Shown here piece by piece: positions 1-12,263 of a DNA stretch of 64,000 bases. The stretch spans positions 1,302,001 to 1,366,000 of the forward strand of contig JAFEVB010000036.1 of the NCBI GenBank assembly GCA_032629725.1, read 5' to 3'. The position numbers and the translations under genes are program-made. Each line of letters begins with the position of its first letter. Position 1 is the stretch's first letter. The DNA is from Gremmenia infestans. Taxonomy: Eukaryota; Ascomycota; Leotiomycetes; Helotiales; Hamatocanthoscyphaceae. A model generated the notes under the pieces. It was not told where the DNA came from, made no database searches, and was given only the letters and a program-made list of their open reading frames with translations.

Positions 1-575
1 ATGTCGTTTCTAGCTGCCAAATAATACATGGATGGGATGGGTCATTCTGCTGTAGCGCCTTGATCACGTGTCTCTGCCTATGCATACAATAGAAGTTGTG
101 ATAATCTACCTAGGTATGTTTATTTGCTCACATATCAAGGCAACTGTTGCAACACCATATATATGTGATGGGGAAGGATGTTTGTTTAAGGGAAATTGTG
201 TCGGAGTTCTGTGCACCTGGCCTGGACTGGCCTCTGGCGGAACATTGTCTTTTAATTATTCAGCATCGGAATTTTAACCACGGGAGATGAGGATAGCTAT
301 GAAGTTTTTTCTTGATTTGATAGCAATTCTACTCTAGATCTCTGGTGAAAATTTTCTTTTCCATTTGTGAAAAAGCATCTTCAGAACAAAACATAGGTAC
401 TGAATCTCTTCTCTATTGCTCCTATCCCATCCCGCACTGCCAAGCCTTGCCCCACTACATTCTGACGACAGTCAAACTCAGAAATCCCACCGCTTCATCC
501 CCTCCTCTTGCTCTCCCCCAACACCGTCCATAACTTCCACCTCCCCATCTATACCACACAAAAACAGTCGCAACC
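1..575. promoter_or_regulatory. Upstream region of the transketolase gene
   Basis: No gene is supported here. The last 170 bases before the transketolase start (about 405-545) are strongly C/T-rich on the + strand, as is usual for highly expressed fungal genes. The start codon at 576 sits in a good context (caaccATGG). The two short open frames in this stretch show no conserved features. Confidence 0.5.
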
Positions 576-3147
576 ATGGGTTATACCGACGTTGATAAGC
601 TGGCTATCAACACCATTCGACTTCTAGCCGTAAGCTCAGTCCTCGCATCTTCATACTAATTTTTACCCCTCTATCCACAACAAAAAGCCTCTCCCCCGCC
701 TCTCTCGCTCAGCTCTTCGCTCTCCACAATGGAAACTGATATGTGTTTTCTAGGTCGATGCCACATTCGCTGCCAACTCGGGCCATCCCGGTGCTCCAAT
801 GTAAGCTGCGCCATGTTATCGGAAAGTCTCGAATTAACCCCTCTATCTAGGGGAATGGCCCCAGTTGCCCACGTTCTATTCAACAAGATCATGAACTACA
901 ACCCAAAGAACTCGTCATGGGTCAACCGCGATAGATTCGTCCTCTCGTAAGTTGGTCTACTTCAATCTTGCCATCTCAGAGTTTGCATTCTACAAGCCTT
1001 TCTCGGAGGAGCGAGCCCCATATGCTCTCAAAATGAACGACAGCTGCGTCAAACCTTACTTGACTATCAAATAAAACTGTTGCTGTATCTACCAGAAGCT
1101 TTGCGAGCCGTAGAAACATCAAAAGCTGCTCGCAAGAAATAGTTATTCATTTTGCCACCCGACCGGCTAACAACCTCTTAGCAACGGCCATGGCTGCATG
1201 CTTCAATATGCGCTCCTTCACCTTGCTGGGTACAAGATTTCTATCGATGATATCAAAGCTTTCCGGGTATGTATAGTCTATAAACCCAAATCAAGCTCGG
1301 TTGCTAATCCTTTATTTCCTCAGTCCATAGATAGCATCACCCCTGGTCACCCTGAGGCTCACGATACCGATGGCATTGAAGTCACCACAGGTCCTCTTGG
1401 CCAAGGTTTCTCGAACGCTGTTGGTCTTTCCATTGCTCAACACCACGCTTCTGCCGAATTCAACAAGCCCGGATTCGAATTGATCAACAACTACACATAC
1501 ACATTTTTGGGAGATGGCTGCATGCAAGAGGGTGTTGCTAGTGAAGCTGCTTCTCTTGCTGGTCATTTGCAACTTGGTAACTTGATTGCCATCTATGATG
1601 ACAACCATATCTCTATTGATGGCGACACCAATTGCTCCTTCACTGAAGACGTCATCAAGCGATTTGAAGCCTATGGCTGGCACACGGAGATTGTTGAGGA
1701 CGGTGACCATGACTTGGAGGCAATGGAGGCAGCAATCAAGAAATGCCAGAGTGTCAAGAACAAGCCATCTTTGATCAAGCTACGAACAACCATTGGTTTC
1801 GGCTCATTAGCACAAGGTACTGGTGGTGTTCACGGCTCTGCTCTCAAGGCCCCTGATATCAAGCAACTTAAGGAGAAGTTTGGCTTTGATACCGAGAAGA
1901 CGTTTGTTGTTCCCCAGGAAGTCTATGACTTGTACCACAAGCACGGCGCAGAAGGTGCCGCCAAAGAGCAAGAATGGACCCAGTTGCTCGAGAAATACTC
2001 CCAATCTCACAAGGCCGAAGCCGCTGACCTCAAGCGCCGCTTGTCTGGTCAGCTTCCAGAAGGCTGGGAGAAGAATTTGCCAGTATACTCGCCAGCAGAT
2101 TCTGCTGTTGCAAGCCGAAAGCTTTCTGAGATTGTTCTTCAAAAGATCCATGCTGCAATTCCGGAGTTGATGGGTGGTTCTGCCGATTTGACCTCCTCCA
2201 ACTTGACTAGATGGAAGGAGGCTGTTGATTTCCAGCCCCCGTCCCTTGGTCTTGGTGACTGGTCTGGACGTTATATCCGATATGGTGTACGTGAACACGG
2301 CATGGGTGCCATCATGAACGGTCTTGCTGCTTACGGAACTGTCATCCCATACAGCGGTACTTTCTTGAACTTCGTTTCCTATGCTGCCGGAGCTGTTCGT
2401 CTCTCTGCACTATCTCAAGTCCGTGTTATCTGGGTTGCCACTCACGATTCCATTGGTCTCGGTGAGGATGGACCTACACATCAGCCCATTGAGACTCTCG
2501 CCCATTTCCGTGCTCTCCCTAACTGCATGGTTTGGCGTCCCGCCGATGGCAATGAGACCAGCGCAGCATACTATATTGCATTGACCTCCAAGCACACTCC
2601 TAGCATCATTGCTCTGTCCCGTCAAAACCTCCCTCACCTCGAGAACTCGACCCTCGCTCACGCAATCAAGGGTGGTTACGTCGTGCATGAGCCTGAGAAG
2701 GCCGACATCACCCTCGTCTCCACTGGTTCCGAGGTATGCATCTGCGTTGATGCAGTCAAGTACCTAAAGGACAACCACAACTTGAACGCTCGTGTTGTGT
2801 CTATTCCATGTTTTGAGGTCTTCGATGCTCAGACCAAGGAGTACCGACTCAGCATTCTGCCAGACGGTATCCCATCTCTGTCCGTTGAGGCCATGTCAAC
2901 CATGGGCTGGGAGCGATACTCCCACGAGCAATTTGGTCTCAACAGATTCGGTGCTAGCGGTGCCTACAAGGACGTATACAAGGTATGTACTGAAAGGCTG
3001 AATTCCGTCGCAATACTGACCCCTTAATAGAAGTTTGAATTCACCCCCGAAGGAATCAGTAAGCGCGCTGTTGCGACTGTTAACTTCTGGAAGGATGTCC
3101 CGAACATTCGTTCGCCTATCAACCGTGCTTTTCAGCAGTTGATCTAA
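576..3147 (+). CDS. TKL1: Transketolase
   Basis: Thiamine-diphosphate enzyme of the non-oxidative pentose phosphate pathway. It moves two-carbon ketol units between sugar phosphates in the cytosol. Six exons fit in phase: 576-629, 754-800, 851-946, 1182-1266, 1324-2982 and 3031-3147, giving 685 residues, the usual size. Exon 1 encodes MGYTDVDKLAINTIRLLA. The HPGAPMG motif is split across introns 2 and 3, with the Met codon divided between exons. The cofactor motif GDGCMQEG begins near residue 157. The pyrimidine-domain GVREHGMGA motif places the catalytic glutamate near residue 418, the position I recall for yeast Tkl1. The C-terminus (SPINRAFQQLI) lies in the small last exon. The intron-rich 5' end is common for this gene in ascomycetes. 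Identity is very secure; only exact splice sites could shift. Confidence 0.96.
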
Positions 3148-3601
3148 CTCATTTCGAATTCAGCTAGGCAATAGAGCGGGCGCTCGTCATGAAATTTTAC
3201 CGCTTCGCAAGATATAGATGTTGGAGAAAATGAAAATGAATGAAACATGATTTGATAAAAGTATCATTCATTTGGTGGTTTGATGTGCACTGACTAAATT
3301 CTAGTGTATCATACGGTAATATCTAGGGGTGCTAGGTTATATTGCCACCAGGCAGACTGCTTTATATCCACCACTTCTTCCAGAATATATGCATCAGACT
3401 TGACTATGCAACAAGTTTCCCGTCTGTCTACCCAAAATTAACGATTACATTATCTATATCCAATTTGACGTCCACAAGGCCTGTTTGACGCCACATTTCT
3501 CGGAACCTTTTCAATCCTGGTGCCAAAAGGCGTATTCGACCGTTATTCCCCACCGTAAGGAGCTATATTTCCTGTTCTCGTCCCATGCATCCCTCCTGCC
3601 C
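3148..3601. other. Intergenic, convergent 3' regions
   Basis: Region between the ends of transketolase (+) and the small minus-strand gene. It is AT-rich at 3200-3460 with no coding signal; it probably holds the two 3' UTRs and poly(A) sites. Confidence 0.4.
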
Positions 3602-4351
3602 TCAACCTTCTCCTTCTTCTCCCCCTTCATCGCTATCGTCCCTCAGCACCCACTCCCGCTGAAACTCCCTTCCCACCCTTTCCAACCGCGCAGCAGCCCT
3701 CCTCGCATCCCCCGCACTTTCCGCGGTCCTCGCTACTACGGTACCTATCAACAATGGCGGCGCATTTGCAGCATTGGTCGCCTCGCTACCATTATCTTCT
3801 TCTACCAGCGAGCTACTGGTATCTGTGCCGTTGGTTTGTATCTCGGCGGAGGTCTCGGGGTCTTCGGTAGGAGTAGTGGTGTCGCGACTTAGGGGACGTA
3901 GGCCTTCGCGTGCCGTCTCGAGAATGCTGTTCATGGCGGTGGGGTGGAGGGAGCGGGGCTGGGGAGATGGGGGGTTGAGGTAGGAATGTAGGATTAGGGG
4001 GCCGGGGGAGGTGGATTCGATCACTAGGCGGGGAAGTTAGTAGGCTTTGAGATGATGTAAGAGGGCTGGGGGTAGATGAGAGGTAGATTCATTAAGTTAT
4101 AGATGGAATGTTAAGGGGTTAATAAATAGGTACTTACTAATTCTTTGAGGAACACCTAGACCGAGACGGGATGCGTAGTCGTAGGCTGTGAGTGCCGTGC
4201 TCGTGAGCTCTGTCAGAGCTTGGCTCTGGGGATTCGAGGTGCTGGAGGAAATGATAGGCGTCAGGGAGGGGTCGCTAAGGTGGTGGGTGAGATTTGGATT
4301 CGGATTTGGATTCGAATTTGGGTTCAGATTCGAGGTAGAGGAGTTTGCCAT
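3602..4351 (-). CDS. Conserved-looking small protein, function unknown (possible roadblock-like fold)
   Basis: Two exons, 4351-4138 and 4023-3602, joined by a GTAAGT...CTAG intron that splits a Met codon; 211 residues. The first 45 residues are a low-complexity Asn/Pro/Ser segment. The central part (ALTAYDYASRLGLGVPQRI, then MIESTSPGPLILHSYLNP) and a later stretch (PPLLIGTVVA, then RRAAARLERVGREFQREW) look ordered. The pattern of helix, amphipathic strand with a 'GP-L-LHSYL' segment, then a 'PPLLI-TVVAP' strand and final helix recalls roadblock/LC7 proteins such as Ragulator/EGO subunits. That is an impression, not a match. A spacer rich in Thr, Ser and acidic residues separates the two halves. 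The gene is transcribed away from the coiled-coil gene that starts at 4653, so the two share a 301 bp promoter. Confidence 0.72.
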
Positions 4352-4652
4352 TTTGTGATGTATTCTGGAAGGTCAATGGCTTGTTTTTGAAGGAGAGCAG
4401 CTTTTGTTGTTGGAAGACTGGTAGTGAAGCTTATGACGAACCCCCCACGAAATGGACCTCGGGCCTCTTAGCGGCACACCTAAGTACAGTACGGCACAGG
4501 CGCGATGCGATCTAGCGATTTGCAGGGATGCATCGCGGCGGGTCATATTGACATACAATAGCATAGCTGTCAAGAACACCCATATTCATTCACAAAACCC
4601 TGTCACCTTCTTGGTCACCCCGCACACGATACAATTCTATCTCCCAGCAATC
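4352..4652. promoter_or_regulatory. Divergent promoter region
   Basis: Only 301 bp separate the start codons of the two divergent genes. The segment includes a GTACAGTACGG motif at 4484-4494, one of a recurring intergenic motif family in this window. Confidence 0.5.
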
Positions 4653-6507
4653 ATGGCAGACGAAGAAAAAGCCAAGGCGGAGAAGCTTGCTGCGGCGAAG
4701 AAACGTGTATGTGTCCCCCTTCCTCCCTTATTGGAGCTCCGGATTTAGGATTGGGTATGGAGAGATGCTGACACGATGGATTGCAGGTGGAGGAGATGAA
4801 AAAGAAAAGCAAGAAGAAGACAAGCACAAAAAAAGAAGATAAACCTGAGTCTGCGCCTGCAGAATCCTCCAAAGCCGAAGACGCGCCTGCTACCCCAGAG
4901 CCAGCAACTCAAGATGAGGAAGCGAAGCCTACAGAGGATGGAGAGGCCAAAGATGACGCTGCAGAGAAGCTCACGGAGCTGAACAGCTCATCTCATCAAC
5001 GAAAACAGTCACTATCCGTCCAATCGAAGATGCGCTCCTCGTCGTTTCGTTTAGGTTCCGCGCCCGGTCCCACGTCACCCAATTTTGGATTCTCTCCTGA
5101 AGGAGACACGGCGCCGGATATATACCGTAAGCAGGCAACTAAGATCGATGAACTGGAGAAGGAGAACAAGAGGTTGGCCAAGGAGGCTATCGATGGAGAG
5201 AAAAGATGGAAGAAAGCGGAGGAGGAGCTCGAGGAGTTGCGGGAGGCAGAAGATGATTCTACTCCAAAGAAGGAAAGCTCTTTAAATTCCGGATCATCAC
5301 AGGAGTTAGAGAAACTGGTATGTCAAAGGTTAAGTATGGCTATTATTGGTTGCTGATTGATGGCTAGAAAACGGAAATCGCAGCCCTCCACCGCCAGAAT
5401 ACACAACTGCAAGCACAATCTTCAAGAGTGTCGCGGCATGGCTCTTCTCCATCTATGTCTCAAAATGCACCAGCAGACCACCAAGCTGCCCTAGCAGCTA
5501 AATCCTCTACCATCGAATCTATGGAGATCGAAATCTCCAACCTCCGTGCCCATCTCGACAAGGTTAACTCTGGCGCCTCAGTCAAAGAACAAATTTCCGC
5601 TTTAGAGGAGAAGTTAGCAAGGAGTGAACGCTCTGCGGTCGTAGCGCAGCGGGAGTTGGGTGATTTGAAGAAGAATCTGGATCGGACGACCGAGAAGGCT
5701 GTCAAGGAAGGGAGCGAGCGCATTTCAGCAGAGACCAAATTAAGAACTTTGGAACGAGAGGCAGGGGAAGCGAAGGCCCATAGTGACGAACTACAGAGGA
5801 AAGTCGATGCATTGGAGAAGAAAGTCGCAACTCTCGCAACTCTACATAAAGAACACGATGCTCGGTTCCAAGCCCAAAAGAAAGAACGGGAAAAGGCAGA
5901 GAAAGATGCTTCTGAACTACGAGCCCGGATAGCTGGAACCGAAAATGAGAATCTCCGCTTGAAAGAGGAGCGGGAGAGATCACGTAAGCGTGATGCTCAG
6001 GGTATTGATGATGAGGGCGTTGACGAGCTCGAGAATGAAGAGCGTCAGCGCTTAGAGAAAAAAGTCCGCGACTTGGAGAGTGAGGTTCACGAACTTCGTC
6101 GCGGGGTCTGGCGTGACAGAAGGAGAGAATTAGAAGGGGAAGAAGGAGCCGGCATTACGAGTCCCGGCGCTAGATTTACGGATGTTGATCTAGGGGGAAG
6201 TCTGTCTCCTAGTAGGAGAAGAAGTATACCTCATGGAGGGAAAGGATTTGGCGATTTCCTCTCCAGTGGTTTCAACGCAATCACAGGAGGTACTTCGGGG
6301 GCTGACGATGCTCTACTAGAAGATGAAGGAGACCTCGACTTTGATGAGGACGCTTTTAGACTTGCGCAGGAGGAGGAAGCTAAGAAGCATATTGAGCGAG
6401 TCAAGGAAGTGAAAAGGGGTTTGAAAAACTGGGAAGGTTGGCGATTGGATCTGGTGGAAAACAGACGTGGTGGGGGGGAAGGAGTGGGGGAGATATTTGA
6501 AATTTAA
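4653..6507 (+). CDS. Long coiled-coil protein (golgin-like / 'M protein repeat' type)
   Basis: Three exons, 4653-4706, 4787-5317 and 5368-6507, give about 574 residues. The N-terminus is Lys/Glu-rich and disordered. It is followed by a short conserved-looking block (FGFSPEGDTAPDIYRKQATK) and then about 300 residues of heptad-rich coiled coil containing runs of Glu, Lys and Arg. Near the C-terminus are a Ser/Arg segment, the block GFGDFLSSGFNAITGG, an acidic patch and the final block EVKRGLKNWEGWRLDLVENR. Fungal relatives are usually annotated as M-protein-repeat or golgin-like proteins. I cannot see a GRIP or clear GRAB domain, so a Golgi tethering role is inference only. The short first exon encoding MADEEKAKAEKLAAAKKR fits a strong donor (GTATGT). 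Confidence 0.8.
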
Positions 6508-8379
6508 GGGCAGGCCCGAGGAGGAGGCTTGGAGCTTTGGGCAGTGTAAGATTAGAGTTCTGATAACCCCTTCTAGAGTAGAAAGTAAGCTCTTAAGGGA
6601 CGGACCGAGATACGAAACAAGGTCGCGGCCTCCAATACGAAGAAGAATCTGCTACAAGCTGTGCTGTGTCAGTATACGGGTTTTGTACCGTGCTGTGCTG
6701 TGCTGTACCTACTCCTTCAACTATCACACTGGGCGTTTTTTTCCACGAACGAAGTGTCCTCTCTCCGGCATATGCACCATGCAAGCCTTGTGATGGCTGG
6801 CCATGATATCGGTCAACATTCGATCACGTGCGCAACGGTTACTGTAGGTACCTGCCCTGTACTGTTCTATTCTGATCGCCTGAGGACGACGTTCAGAAAT
6901 GCGAGCCTGGCGGCAACAAGAATGCCTGAGTACCTACATAGATAACGACAGGAAAATAAATCGCGTTGAAGCTGACCTCTGCTCTACATCTTCTCTACAT
7001 AAAGTTGTCGTCGTCTCCATCTCCATCCCCTATCCCCAATTTCCCCTCCCCCCCCAATCACCAGCACTGCCGAGTTACAACGGTGAAGACTTTCCAGCTC
7101 GGAGACGCAAGAGGCAGTGCACGCCGAACCAACAGTCGCTTCTTCAAGTCCCACCCACACTGCAGATATGATGATACAAGCCTGTCCTCCTATTCGGTCA
7201 GTTCGGTGCGACAACATGGCTATCCGCCAGAGGTCCAGCCTCGCGGGCCCTCGGATGCTTGACTCCACGCTGTTTTGGACCCAAGATGTGCGCTCTGCAG
7301 CCCTACTCTGAGGATCTCACACCGATCATTGCTCGCATAAGCTGCGATGTTGCACATTTCGTGGATGGTTCGTGATGGTCTCAGTCATCCTGGCGCTTGT
7401 TCCTGCCCCCTATGGCCCCCAACGGCCCCCATTCTGCATCCCCATCTGTCGGTGAACTACGAGGTCGTAGTGGGAGCCTTGTCCAGTGTTTCTGACGCCC
7501 AGGATTCCCAAATGCCGTGTTATCATGGCGGAGGGAGAAGGATCTGTTTTATTAATATGCACACGTTGGATCGCAATTTTATTCCTATCATTATTTTCTA
7601 TATCATCTGCCGGGACTACGAGCAAGGCACAGTCTCCCGTTCCCCCACACAGTCATAGCTTTTTCTGGGGGTGGGGATTCCTTTTTTTATTGATATCGAT
7701 ATTGTGGAATTCTTTAAGATAGTAAGTGCTCTGACTTGATAAACCTTCTGTAAAGATGTTCGAATGCCCATCCTCCATCGGCAGCTTGAAGGCGTATACG
7801 ACGGTGTATCTTCCTAGCAAGTGAGTTGCATATTCATTCCATACACTCTTTTGTGCCTAGGTACTCGGGCCTTCATTGGTGCTATGCCTCGTGGGTTCGT
7901 TCCTATGTCTTGGACTTGTCGTTTCGTTAGGCTCTATTCGCAGTTGAGACTAATAGGACTAAAGACACCAGAAGCCTTCCTTGTATCAACGGCACAGCTA
8001 CAACTCTGCACCCAGCGACCTACATTTTGACAGCATTAAGCCCCTGGATTTGTATTCTCTGTATCAAAGACTTGTTCGAGCATTCAAAGCATGTATACAA
8101 TTGTCAAGGCACCCTTCAGCACATTGCTCCAAAGGTTCCTGGAACAACTCACCGATGATCAGCCACAACCTATTCCTCCTTTACGAATACCTGATCTTTA
8201 CTGGCGATGATTCTGATCCATGTCCTGGAGAGAGGTTCAGCGAGATGACTAGTCGGTTATGTTCCCTCTTCGGATCAGGCTGGTTCTTCGAATGGCCTGG
8301 TGGAAAACGCCCATTGAATTCGACTTGGCCGTGGGCTGATGTGAAGCCATCGTTGCTGGTCTTATGGGGAGTCTGCTGG
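6508..8379. promoter_or_regulatory. Long region upstream of the C2H2 factor gene
   Basis: About 1.9 kb without a convincing complete gene. It is CT-rich at 7010-7070 and has several short open frames that could be upstream ORFs of a long leader. The frame that leads into the first supported exon of the zinc-finger gene stays open back to about 7981, so part of this region may be coding or leader. Confidence 0.35.
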
Positions 8380-10446
8380 ATGTTCGTTGTTGCGCCAGTC
8401 CTCGAGATTCCTCGAAACTCCCAGGGGCAAGGGCGTCATCCAAACCAACATCGAGAGCACCGGTCACCTTTGCATCATAGTCCGCAAGACTACTACTATA
8501 CACAAACTGGTAAGTGAATTCTCGTGAATTTCATAACAGACACCCCAATCCCAATCCTGCAGTGTGCTTAATACCTAGCCTCCTACTCTATTTCCACCAC
8601 TTAGATTGGGCCATTCACCAAATATTTGCTTTGAGAGGCGTTATCGAGCCATATTCACCGGTGCTACCTATTTACTTTAGAACTAACGACCCGCAGAAGC
8701 ACAACCCCCGGTTGTGAAAAGAGAAAGTCTCGGTCACCTCTCCAATTTGAACATATCTCGGCATGACTGGACTTCGACCTCGAGCCCGCTAGATGAAGCT
8801 TACCCCCTCTACTCGCACACTGCGCAGCCAATGATGGGTCAGACTCCGAATACTCTGAGGTACAACCAGCTCGGCCAGGCAGATACTGCTACGGTTACTG
8901 CGCCATCGAGTATGCGCAGCGCGGGGCCGCACAACAGTGAGTCACCCTTTTTTCTATTTTGGGCCAAGCAGGTACCTACAGTACGGTAGCCTTGCAGGAA
9001 GACATGTGACTAACTGATCGATACAATATAATAGTTACGACAGCCATGTCACCAGCCCATGCCCATGGTTGCCTCGATCTCGATGCCTACTCGAATAGTA
9101 CAAATACAAATGAAGCGACGCGCGCAGCTGAATATGCGCTTGCTCCTAGACGACTTGTACCAAACAGCGCTAATCTGAATGTGGCCAAGCGCTCGGCATC
9201 TGTGATTCCAGATTTTTCAGGCAACGACATCTTTGAAAGTAATCGCAACCCAAGCCAAACTCACGCGCAACAGCAGGGTCAATATTACGAGTCCTCTCGC
9301 CACAACAATAAGCCACAATACCCTCGATCGCCTGCTACTGCTACCTTGACTCCCTTATCGGCTTCTACCTCTCCATACTACGACTATCCTTCAGTTGTAA
9401 ACTCCACCATGTCGCTCTCCTACGAGCCTTCTCGGACTCTAGCAACCTACCCAGCGATGATGCAGCACGAGCAGCCTCAAGAACAAGATGATAACAACTT
9501 CCAGCACCACCAGTATCCACCGCCTTCTCCCCTATCCGAACATCCCTACCACACCCAAGGCATCGTCGACCCAACCACTGGAATAAACATGGAGATGCCA
9601 GAATTGCCACAGAAAGAAGACTCTGACGCGCCGAGCCCAGGCCGATCAAGACCGATTCCCAAGCCCGATAGAGAGGTGACAAAAGGACAAGATGGTCGAT
9701 TTATTTGCACATGGGCGGCATGTACGGAAGATGCAAAGTCGTTCAGCAGAAAGTGCGAATGGTCTAAGGTCAGTGATTACGATTTCCCCATAACAATATC
9801 TCTCAAAGCGTAGCTAATCTGTTTTCTAGCATATGGACAAGCACGATCGACCTTATAAATGTCCTGCTGATGGTTGTGAAAAGCTACCAGGTTTTACATA
9901 CTCGGGGGGTCTCCTTCGGCATCAACGAGAAGTCCATAATCTCCATGGCGGTCCAAGGAAACAACTCAACTGCCCACACCCTAATTGCAAGCGACATAGT
10001 GGCAAGGGCTTTTCGCGCCAGGAGAACTTGAACGAACATTTGCGCCGCGTACATACAGATGCAGGCCAGTTAGAGAATGTGGCAGATGAAACCGAGGATG
10101 ATGGAAGCGAGCGAGCTGGGATGAAAAGGAAGAGAGGCCCTGGACAAAGCGACGGCGTTGCAGAAATGCGGGCAGAGGTGGCGAGGTTAGGTGCAGAGGC
10201 CGCGACATTAAGAGCTGAAAACGACGAATTACGAAGAAATGCAGACTCGCAGCAACAGTCAACGGCCGAATGTAAGCGATGCTCCAAGCTCCTTTCCCTT
10301 CCGATCTATTAAACCAACAAACCATCGACCTTCCATATATTTTTGCATTGCTAATTTAAGATCTAGTAATGCGGCAACTCAACAATTTGCAGACTATTGT
10401 CGGTCAAAGAATGGGACAGGCTCAAGCTCCGCAAGCTATGATGTAA
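8380..10446 (+). CDS. C2H2 zinc-finger transcription factor
   Basis: Five exons are supported: (8380?)-8509, 8697-8936, 9035-9768, 9830-10271 and 10367-10446, about 541 residues with this provisional start. The first half is Pro/Gln/Ser/Tyr-rich and disordered (for example HHSPQDYYY and PPVVKRES), as in fungal activators. Three Cys2His2 fingers follow near residues 348-373, 379-404 and 416-443. The first two are separated by an intron inside the finger-1 helix. After them come an acidic/KRKR segment that may be a nuclear localisation signal and a short leucine-zipper-like coiled coil (AEVARLGAEAATLRAENDEL). The C-terminus ends in GQAPQAMM after a small last exon. Target genes cannot be read from sequence. 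The true start is uncertain: ATGs at 8155, 8245 and 8380 are all in frame. Confidence 0.82.
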
Positions 10447-12263
10447 ATCTCCTTGTAACACTTCATTTCTCGTTTTTACTTGCAGATTGGTTGGTCGTTA
10501 TTGGAGTTAGTCGATGGACCACTAGCATACGGATGGCAATAAGGTTGCATTAGCATTGGGCGTAGACGGCGTCGCTGGACATTCTTCTCTTGGAAGACAA
10601 ATTATAAGGATCGCTTCTTTCTGTGAATTGGTTGTACAATAATAGACAAATTGCATGACATTTTCCCCTTTTAGTTCGCTTCAGTCCTGAGGCAGGATGA
10701 AGTGTAAACAATCTCGAGCATATATCACCCTATTCAATTATATTATTAAAATTTCATCTGAGGAGCAAAGTACAAACGGATATCTGTTAGATGTCAGGTT
10801 GCAATGAAAATATTGTTCATTTACTGAGACTTGATGGTTCTTCAATTGATAGGCTAACCTATCTACTCTGCTTTCCAACTCGGCACCACGATATATACAT
10901 CTTCTCCTACTCTAGCGGTAGGGCAACCACGAGATGTGAAGCGCGTAGTTTTTCATTTTACTTTGGTTTTTAGAGCAACAACTGGTGTTTTGAAATCACA
11001 TAAGAGTCCCAAAAGTTTGGTACCGAAGTCCTTGAACTCTAGCATACACACAGTTGTCATTTGGTTGATTTAATGTATCCAGAGGGAGTTTAATACTATG
11101 CCAACATTCATACCTTCAGTTCCAATGATGCCTAATACATTATTCAAGTAGAGCCCGCGAAAATCCAAATGATTTGAACAGCAGACTCTGGATGCCCCAA
11201 AACAGATGGCCGAGGGAGTTGGACCTTCCGTCGCTTTTCTGCGTGTGGGTAGTCAGTCTATCGTATGCTACCGCACGAGATACTCTTCTCTGCAATATGA
11301 GCTGCCATGAGTTATCTATCTATCTCCTTGGGATGAATCATGCAAATCTAAACCGGAGAATCGGGTGGTATCTACACAATCCGACCAACGCTTATCCTTC
11401 GCTCTACTCGCGAAAGGAAATTGTCTACTTTGTTTTCATAGCTTGGAGACTAGGAGCAAGTCCCATTCTCTCGTCAGGACGGCTTTATGCTTGTTGCCCT
11501 TCCGTGCTGGACAACATCCTCATACGGAGGGATGCCTATTCGTGGAACTATCTGTGATGAATCTCCTTGTGGCGTTCTCGGCTGGTAGGTGGCTGGGCTG
11601 GAGTTTGAAGATGGGCGGTCTTGCGAGACAGATGGGGAAGCGATGTCTGCGGGTTGAATTGGAAGAAGGGGGGGGGGAGCGGCCTAACTTCGTGTTGATT
11701 CATCTAGAGGAATTGAGACATACACCTTTTGATAGAGCCGAGGTTACAGGGGCTGTTTGAACCACGCGTAATACCGAAAAGTATACCAATATAAGATTAA
11801 TACAAACATATTTGCAGGTGGTGTTGTGAGACGGTGATACATCTTGGGGTCTTGCTCAAGGGTTGCGAGCTGTCATGCCTTCCATCTTGAGGATCAGTCC
11901 CCCCCACCATTTCGGCTCTCATATCTGGAGGGGGTTCTCCACGGCTCGAAATCTACCTATCTAGTTGAGAAAAGAAGTTACAATTATTGGAGTATTGAAA
12001 GCCTCCGTATTCGGAGAAGCTGAAGCTCCCCCTGCAATTAAAGGGGGGACTAGACAAAGTTGGGCAAGCGGGGTCGAAGCTGTCTGTCGGCCCCGCTCTA
12101 GAATTTACACCCACAAAAAACCTCACCATTTTTCTTCCTCTTCCAAACCACATTCTATTCAAGTCATTCTTGTTGCTTCCAAATTGAAAATTGCAATTCT
12201 TGAATCTGGACTGGACGCTCGGTATTAGCTGGTAGCAAGCACTTCCATTGCAACTCAGTTGAT
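10447..12263. other. Intergenic, no gene seen
   Basis: About 1.8 kb with only short, unconserved open frames. It presumably holds the zinc-finger gene's 3' UTR and the transporter promoter. No repeat, RNA gene or transposon trace was recognised. Confidence 0.4.

Noticed and set aside
1312..2688. Open frames on the minus strand across the transketolase gene
   Set aside because: They are shadows of a highly codon-biased gene; no domain or start context.
10447..12263. Open frames of 127 and 131 codons at 11174-11760
   Set aside because: They overlap each other in different frames and show no domain, signal or splice support.
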